Origin: an uncultured Ignavibacteriota bacterium
GTDB taxonomy: Bacteria; Bacteroidota; Ignavibacteria; Tepidaquicellales; Tepidaquicellaceae
Length of the DNA: 10,429 nt
Assembly (NCBI GenBank): GCA_903901375.1
Contig: CAIUQV010000172.1
Coordinates: forward strand, 1 to 10,429
Reading direction: 5' to 3'
Shown here piece by piece: positions 5,896-10,429 of the stretch (positions are counted from its first letter, which is position 1; the number at the start of each line of letters is the position of its first letter). A program made the translations under genes and the position numbers. The notes beneath the pieces were generated by a model. That model was not told the origin of the DNA. It saw only the letters and a program-made list of their open reading frames with translations, and did not search any database.

Positions 5896-8800
5896 ATGAA
5901 AAAATTTAGAATTATATTACTTATTATCATTACTTTTTCAACATTTATGGTTTATTCACAAGAGGAACCATTAGATGGAAATTATGAAATAGGTGTAATG
6001 AACCATACAGATTACGATATTGAAGTACAACTTCATCCCGTTTCAAGTGTCTTCAGAGTTTTTAGTGAGGATGGTGTAGATCCAGGGTATTACACATTTA
6101 CTGCAAGGGGTAGAAGCCACAGTAATCCGCCAAATTTCTACGACTATATCAATGGTATACACTATATTTTTGATCAATTTTTAAACGAATATGTTAAAAT
6201 TAGCAAAAATATAATAGATAAAACAAATAACCACAATTATAATGGTTGGAATGATGATTTTCATTCTGATGGTTTTGACGGAAATGCATATGGAACATTT
6301 GGATATGGAAACTATAAAATTATTATTAAAACACTTTCTCCAAATCCAAAGGTTGATTCATGTATAATAATGTTGGATTATTATGCCGGTATTCTGCCAC
6401 CGAGAACACCAGGGGATATATATTTTGATATATATCTTGATAAAGATGAAACAGTATTATTTTATGAATTTCATAGAAATTCACCCCCTGTGAACGAATC
6501 TCATGAAATTAATTACAACAATCCAGAAGGTTATACAATTAGAAGTTGGGCACCAAACGGTCTAAATAATCCATTAAATAGAAGACCTAAAAATTATGGA
6601 CCCGAAGGCGGTTTTGAATTAATAGATTTGCCGCAAACATACAATCCGGATTATTTCCCGTTTGATTCAAGAAAAGATTGCATTGCTTTTCCCTCACTTA
6701 ATTATCTTTGGGACCAAAACCAAGATTTTCCTGAACAAGTGCCGAATGAAGTAAGGTTTGACGAAAGACATGGAATTATCCCTTTAAATCTTACTATAAA
6801 GAAAAAAATCGTAACCCCTGTTTATCAAACAACAGATTATCCGGCAAATTTATTAATATCTATAGAGCCCTCTGTAATTTTTACTGTAGACAAATGTCCG
6901 GCTCCAAATCCAATTAATTCTGGTTTCTTTCTAAATCCATATCAAAACACCTCAAATGGTAATGATTTGGTACTAAAAAGTAGTATTTCATTAGTTCCGG
7001 ATTCTCTAACTAGTTTGATACTTACATCTGGTAATAATTACAATGAGAACTCAAGAATTTGGGTTAGGAATAATTGTAAGATAATAGCACAAAACAGAAG
7101 CAAAATTGTACTTGGGGATTATTCACAAATTTTACTTGATAGGCTCGAAAATCAAACAACCCAAATACATTCTAAACTACTTCTTGAAAACAATTCAAAC
7201 TTAATTTTTGGTACAAACAGCGAAATCAACGTTAATGCTTATGGTGAATTTGTTAATGAAGGCGGAAATATTTCATATGCTCAGAACTCAAATGCTAAAA
7301 TTGTAATTCAAAGCAACGGTCTATATGAAATAGGTGCAAATTTAACCAACACCCATACAGTTACTAACGGTGGAAGAATTTTGCTTCAGGGAGGTCAGTT
7401 AAAAATTGGCGATAATTCTTCGCTTGTATTCGATGGTTCATCTTCTTTTCTTCAAATAAATGCAGGTTCAACAATTAGCTTAGGTCAGAATGCGAGAATA
7501 GAATTTAAAAACGGAGCATATTGCATCTCGAATGAAGCATCAATTTCATCTCTGAATTCTTCAACCCCTGGAAAAGGGTTTATTTTTGAAAACGCAGGTT
7601 CACAAACCTCTATTACTAATTGCGTTTTTAATTATCTTACAAACCCTATTTATATATGTAATTCTACAAACTATTATGCAGGTATTTTCAGAAATATTTC
7701 AGGAAATACATTTTACGGAAATAGTTTAAGTAATTACATGATTGAGACAAAGAATGTAAATAATATCACTATATCTCAGAATTCCATTCACATGGCGGCA
7801 AATGTTGGAATAGGTTGCCTCATAAGATATGCAACAATTTCCGGGAATGATATTACACCTGCCCCACCGTATAACGTAAATATTATTAACAACTCTTTTG
7901 AAAACGGTAAAATCTCATCTGCGTTTACAGGCCTTGCAAACACATTTGCGGGTATAAACTTCAGTTACAATAATTGCTATGGAACTGTTTCTAACAGTAA
8001 TATTTTTACCAGGCAAATATCAGTTGATATAAGAAACAATTCGCTTTCTTCTGTTTCTGGTACAACATTAGAATTCAATCAGTCTAATCCAAACGTTTAT
8101 GCAAATACAATGTATTCTTCAGGAATGAACGTATATAACTTTATGTCATACCCGAAATTTGCACCTGTTTATAACAATTCAACAGATGCAGGATGGGATT
8201 GGATAGGAGGAAGGAATAGTATTACAAGTTCTGGCGATAACAATATATTTTATAACAATGGGAATATACTTATCGACTGGGGGGAAAACTGCATAAATAA
8301 AAGCAGTGGCTATAAACACTTATTTGGACAGATTGATGAACCATCGCTTTTATACTATGCAAGATATAACAATTTTAACAATAGCAGCGAACCTGATTAT
8401 GATTTACACGATATAAACACAGGTAATAATGTTAATGTTTATACTATAAGTGGTTCAAATTATAACTGTAATAATACATCGAATACAGGAACCATTAGGC
8501 AAATAAGAGATTTGGGAAATGGAATTTCTGATACTATTTATAAAACAAGCGATAATCCAGGGTCACAGCAAAATCCTGATGAGGTTCTTTATTCAATTGC
8601 TGTTTCTTATCTGAATAATAACGACAAATTTCAGGCAATATCTTATTTTAAATCGTTAATAACCGGATTTCCTGAAAGTTCATATACCGACGGATGCTTA
8701 TACGATTTATATCAATGTTATCAGTCTCTTGATACAAGCGGAAATCCCGGTACAAGAGATATTCTTTACACAGACCTGAAGAACTATCTGGATGGCAGAA

Positions 8801-9633
8801 TATTAACAGGACAATACAGCGATAATTTTAACAGTACCGCCTATAATATTACACTTATGTGTCTTACATCAATTGTAAATTATAATTCAGCTATGTCGGG
8901 TTATGAATTCATAGCACTATATCATCCAGATGTATATACAAGACTTCTTGCAAGCTGGGATTATGCTGAAATACAGGCTTTAATTAATGGTTCAGGAGGT
9001 GTTTCAAGCAAAGAAGAAGATCTAACAAATGCGGAATATGCGAAATTATTATCTAATCGTGTTAACAAGTCAATAAATGAAGACCCGATAAAGAAGAAAG
9101 TAAAGAAATCATTCGACAAAGTGAAGTCGGAGAAAATAACAAAAACCGAAAAAGATGCATTCTCAAAAACTAAGGATGATAAATCTGCAAAACTGGAAGT
9201 TGCTAAAATGAAACAAAAAGATGAAATGATGAATACAAAAGTCACTTCCGTAATGAGATACTCAAAAACACTGAAGAAAGAAGATAGAGAAAAGATGCAG
9301 ATTGAGGATATTCTTTTCTCAAGAAAAACAGAAAGTAAAGAAGATGTAAAAACAGATTCAAAAGTGCCGGTTGTATATTCTCTCTCCCAAAACTATCCTA
9401 ACCCTTTCAACCCAACAACAAAGATAAACTTTGCGCTGCCAAAACAGGGCTTTGTTACTTTGAAAATTTATGATATCACGGGCAGAGAAATAAAAACACT
9501 CGTTAACGAAGTGAAACAGGCAGGTAACTATACTGTTGATTTCAACGGCTCATATCTTGCCAGCGGTGTTTATTTCTACAAGATTCAAAGCGGTGATTTC
9601 GTCAGCGTTAAACGTATGGTGTTAATTAAGTAA
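5896..9633 (+). CDS. Large secreted beta-helix protein with TPR-like segment, charged linker and T9SS tail
   Basis: The ATG at 5896 is chosen over an in-frame TTG 16 codons upstream because it begins a clear signal peptide (MKKFRIILLIIITFSTFMV, cleaved near VYSQ). This gives 1245 residues, numbered here from that ATG. Residues about 25-335 form a domain I do not recognise, rich in Tyr, Asn and Asp. Residues about 380-850 have Asn-rich, short-strand repeats (NNCKIIA, NNSNLIFG, ITISQNSI, IINNSF) typical of a right-handed parallel beta-helix (pectate-lyase/NosD-like fold). Residues about 894-955 look like a TPR pair (DEVLYSIAVSYLNNNDKFQA, then FPESSYTDG). Residues about 1038-1155 are a Lys/Glu/Asp-rich, probably helical or disordered linker. 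Residues 1163-1245 are the T9SS sorting domain (LSQNYPNPFNP, YDITGREIKTLVNE, VKRMVLIK). Beta-helices of this type often bind or cleave polysaccharides, but no catalytic residues can be assigned. It has its own terminator. Confidence 0.92.
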   Translation: MKKFRIILLIIITFSTFMVYSQEEPLDGNYEIGVMNHTDYDIEVQLHPVSSVFRVFSEDGVDPGYYTFTARGRSHSNPPNFYDYINGIHYIFDQFLNEYVKISKNIIDKTNNHNYNGWNDDFHSDGFDGNAYGTFGYGNYKIIIKTLSPNPKVDSCIIMLDYYAGILPPRTPGDIYFDIYLDKDETVLFYEFHRNSPPVNESHEINYNNPEGYTIRSWAPNGLNNPLNRRPKNYGPEGGFELIDLPQTYNPDYFPFDSRKDCIAFPSLNYLWDQNQDFPEQVPNEVRFDERHGIIPLNLTIKKKIVTPVYQTTDYPANLLISIEPSVIFTVDKCPAPNPINSGFFLNPYQNTSNGNDLVLKSSISLVPDSLTSLILTSGNNYNENSRIWVRNNCKIIAQNRSKIVLGDYSQILLDRLENQTTQIHSKLLLENNSNLIFGTNSEINVNAYGEFVNEGGNISYAQNSNAKIVIQSNGLYEIGANLTNTHTVTNGGRILLQGGQLKIGDNSSLVFDGSSSFLQINAGSTISLGQNARIEFKNGAYCISNEASISSLNSSTPGKGFIFENAGSQTSITNCVFNYLTNPIYICNSTNYYAGIFRNISGNTFYGNSLSNYMIETKNVNNITISQNSIHMAANVGIGCLIRYATISGNDITPAPPYNVNIINNSFENGKISSAFTGLANTFAGINFSYNNCYGTVSNSNIFTRQISVDIRNNSLSSVSGTTLEFNQSNPNVYANTMYSSGMNVYNFMSYPKFAPVYNNSTDAGWDWIGGRNSITSSGDNNIFYNNGNILIDWGENCINKSSGYKHLFGQIDEPSLLYYARYNNFNNSSEPDYDLHDINTGNNVNVYTISGSNYNCNNTSNTGTIRQIRDLGNGISDTIYKTSDNPGSQQNPDEVLYSIAVSYLNNNDKFQAISYFKSLITGFPESSYTDGCLYDLYQCYQSLDTSGNPGTRDILYTDLKNYLDGRILTGQYSDNFNSTAYNITLMCLTSIVNYNSAMSGYEFIALYHPDVYTRLLASWDYAEIQALINGSGGVSSKEEDLTNAEYAKLLSNRVNKSINEDPIKKKVKKSFDKVKSEKITKTEKDAFSKTKDDKSAKLEVAKMKQKDEMMNTKVTSVMRYSKTLKKEDREKMQIEDILFSRKTESKEDVKTDSKVPVVYSLSQNYPNPFNPTTKINFALPKQGFVTLKIYDITGREIKTLVNEVKQAGNYTVDFNGSYLASGVYFYKIQSGDFVSVKRMVLIK
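9385..9633 (+). repeat. T9SS sorting-domain module, copy 2, with 86-bp exact repeat (9517-9602)
   Basis: This is the 3' end of the beta-helix gene. Positions 9517-9602 equal 2775-2860 exactly. The row 9541-9600 is 25/60 G+C, against 17/60 in the row 7201-7260 from the beta-helix body, so the module differs in composition from the gene it ends. The sequence after the stop (TAATCAT...CCCTG) also resembles that after the 948 gene. Confidence 0.85.
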
Positions 9634-9644
9634 TCATTTTAATA

Positions 9645-9674
9645 AAAGCCCTGTCGAAATACAGGCAGGGCTTT
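9645..9674 (+). terminator. Hairpin terminator after the beta-helix gene
   Basis: AAAGCCCTG (9645-9653) and CAGGGCTTT (9666-9674) form a perfect 9-bp stem with a 12-base loop, 11 bases after the stop. An inner alternative, CCTGT with ACAGG (9661-9665), is possible. The right arm supplies CTTT but no long T run. It ends only 9 bases before the ATG of the next gene, so part of the transcription may read through. Confidence 0.7.
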
Positions 9675-9683
9675 AAATTGCGC

Positions 9684-10136
9684 ATGAAAACTGATACCAA
9701 ATATTACGCCGTCATTAACGTTATCTTCGACCTCGGAGTTGACCGAAATTCGTTAATCGTTAAACTAAATGATGTTGAAGAAAGAAAAATCTTCAGATTA
9801 TTAAAGAAACTAAAATCCGATATGAAAAAAGGTTTTGCCAGGATTGAAATGGAAATGGTAACTTTCGACCTCTATCTGAGTAATTTCTCTTATATCAAAA
9901 TCGTGAATAATCAATTGTACGTTTCCCGTGACAATATTTTTGAAGTTCTTATAGACGAAAATAATCTCGTCAGGGACATCATACTCGATAAAGCATTAAA
10001 GAAAAATTACGACGATATAGGAAAAGTGGTGCAGATTATTTGTCCTCATAGCAGCAAACCAAGAAAAAAGGTGAAATATAAGTCTTTTACAATAAACAGA
10101 ACACGATACATAACTCCTGTACCAAGAAACCTTTAA
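9684..10136 (+). CDS. Small basic hypothetical protein, unrecognised
   Basis: This encodes about 150 residues starting at ATG 9684 (MKTDTKYYAVINVIFDLG). An in-frame TTG two codons earlier lies closer to the terminator and is less likely. I do not recognise the family. There is no signal peptide, transmembrane segment or T9SS tail, so it is probably cytoplasmic and unrelated in function to the five cargo genes before it. The predicted structure is mixed: strands near residues 7-16 and 50-85, helices near 30-46 (EERKIFRLLKKLKSDMKKGF) and 93-115. The C-terminal 30 residues are rich in Lys and Arg (SKPRKKVKYKSF), which would allow nucleic acid binding, but this is only a guess from charge. Codon choice uses more C-ending codons (ATC, GAC, CTC) than the propeller genes. 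No Shine-Dalgarno is visible; the start sits 9 bases after a terminator stem. A purely chance open frame of this length and composition is unlikely but not excluded. Confidence 0.65.
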   Translation: MKTDTKYYAVINVIFDLGVDRNSLIVKLNDVEERKIFRLLKKLKSDMKKGFARIEMEMVTFDLYLSNFSYIKIVNNQLYVSRDNIFEVLIDENNLVRDIILDKALKKNYDDIGKVVQIICPHSSKPRKKVKYKSFTINRTRYITPVPRNL

Positions 10137-10200
10137 CTTATATGAATATAAAACCGATACCAGCAGGTTATGTTTTTAAACAGGCAAAGAGAGGAATAGA

Positions 10201-10280
10201 ACGCTGATTTGAACTGATGAGACTGGTTTACGCTATTATTCATACAAACAATTTTATCACTAAACCACCAAAGCACTAAA
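10201..10280. repeat. Possible degraded dispersed intergenic repeat
   Basis: ACGCTGATTTGAACTGATGA (10201-10220), GGTTTACGCT, and further on ACCACCAAAGCACTAAA (10264-10280) resemble two kinds of short dispersed intergenic sequence that I recall from many Bacteroidota and metagenomic genomes: ACGCTGATTT-type runs and ACCACCAAGGCAC-type runs. Here both are degenerate and single. Recognition is from memory, so confidence is low. Confidence 0.3.
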
Positions 10281-10299
10281 TATGAATCGAAAGCTTTTT

Positions 10300-10327
10300 T
10301 TCAAAGTAGCATAGTCCAATACTTTTG
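10300..10327 (+). promoter_or_regulatory. Possible Bacteroidota-type promoter for the dehydrogenase gene
   Basis: TACTTTTG (10320-10327) matches the Bacteroidota -7 consensus TAnnTTTG. The -33 element would be TTC at 10300-10302, 17 bases upstream and imperfect (consensus TTG). Transcription would start near 10333, leaving about 60 bases of leader before the ATG at 10394. The match is one short motif in AT-rich DNA. Confidence 0.3.
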
Positions 10328-10393
10328 AATTTCTAATATCATATTGAATATCTATTTTATCCTATCCCGAAATTATAAAACATAATAATAATC

Positions 10394-10429
10394 ATGGAAT
10401 ACTTCAAAAATTTTATCAATGGCGAATGG
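10394..10429 (+). CDS. Aldehyde dehydrogenase family protein, 5' end only
   Basis: Twelve codons are present before the window ends: MEYFKNFINGEW. The FINGEW motif near residue 8 is the classic N-terminal signature of NAD(P)-dependent aldehyde dehydrogenases, where it begins the first strand of the coenzyme-binding domain; these enzymes oxidise aldehydes to acids in the cytoplasm. Substrate class cannot be told from this much. The A/T-rich leader before ATG fits the other starts in the window, and a TACTTTTG motif lies about 66 bases upstream. Nothing downstream can confirm the frame, so the call rests on this one motif. Confidence 0.6.
   Translation, partial: MEYFKNFINGEW

Noticed and set aside
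8961..9245. Open frame of 94 codons on the - strand, Phe/Ser-rich
   Set aside because: It is antisense to the Lys/Glu-rich linker; AAA and GAA codons read backwards give Phe and Ser/Leu, and this explains the apparent hydrophobic protein.
1..10429. CRISPR array, tRNA, rRNA, insertion sequence or phage genes
   Set aside because: No regularly spaced repeats, no tRNA-like cloverleaf, no transposase or integrase motifs and no terminal inverted repeats were seen on either strand.

Overview
The window looks like a stretch of an Ignavibacteria-type genome (Bacteroidota/Chlorobi superphylum), all on the + strand. The main evidence is that five consecutive genes encode large secreted proteins ending in the same ~80-residue type A C-terminal sorting domain of the type IX secretion system (T9SS). 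That domain carries the core motif QNYPNPFNP, then a YDxxGxEIxTL strand, then a terminal KxMxLIK-like strand. The wording of this tail and the AT-rich, A-rich leaders before ATG fit Ignavibacteria; this assignment is by recognition, not by search.

Layout. (i) 3-739: 3' part of an FG-GAP/VCBS-type secreted protein that began before the window. Its reading frame appears broken by one missing base near position 82. (ii) 948-2891: a complete secreted protein with FG-GAP/VCBS calcium-type motifs, a possible fibronectin III-like domain and the T9SS tail, closed by an 11-bp hairpin. (iii) 3155-4369 and 4386-5669: two adjacent beta-propeller proteins built of Asp-box repeats, 16 bp apart and probably one operon. 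(iv) 5896-9633: a 1245-residue protein with a novel N-terminal region, a right-handed beta-helix, a short TPR-like segment, a very Lys/Glu-rich linker and the T9SS tail, closed by a terminator hairpin. (v) 9684-10136: a small basic cytoplasmic protein I do not recognise, starting 9 bp after that hairpin. (vi) 10394 to the end: the first 12 codons of what looks like an aldehyde dehydrogenase.

How the genes fit together. The five large proteins share a delivery route (Sec signal peptide, then T9SS across the outer membrane, then probable surface attachment or release) but have different passenger domains. This is an island of T9SS cargo, not a metabolic pathway. No T9SS machinery gene and no enzyme with a recognisable active site is present before the final partial dehydrogenase.

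The most notable non-gene signals are two. First, the sorting module is near-duplicated at DNA level, with 86 identical bp in the genes at 948 and 5896, and the similarity runs past the stop codon into the terminators. Second, two intergenic regions (about 829-922 and 5693-5775) share a GGGC...GCCC closing pair, a TTTAAAC-N3-CCA motif and mutually exclusive AT-rich hairpins, and may be members of one structured RNA family. No CRISPR array, tRNA, rRNA, insertion sequence or phage gene was seen.
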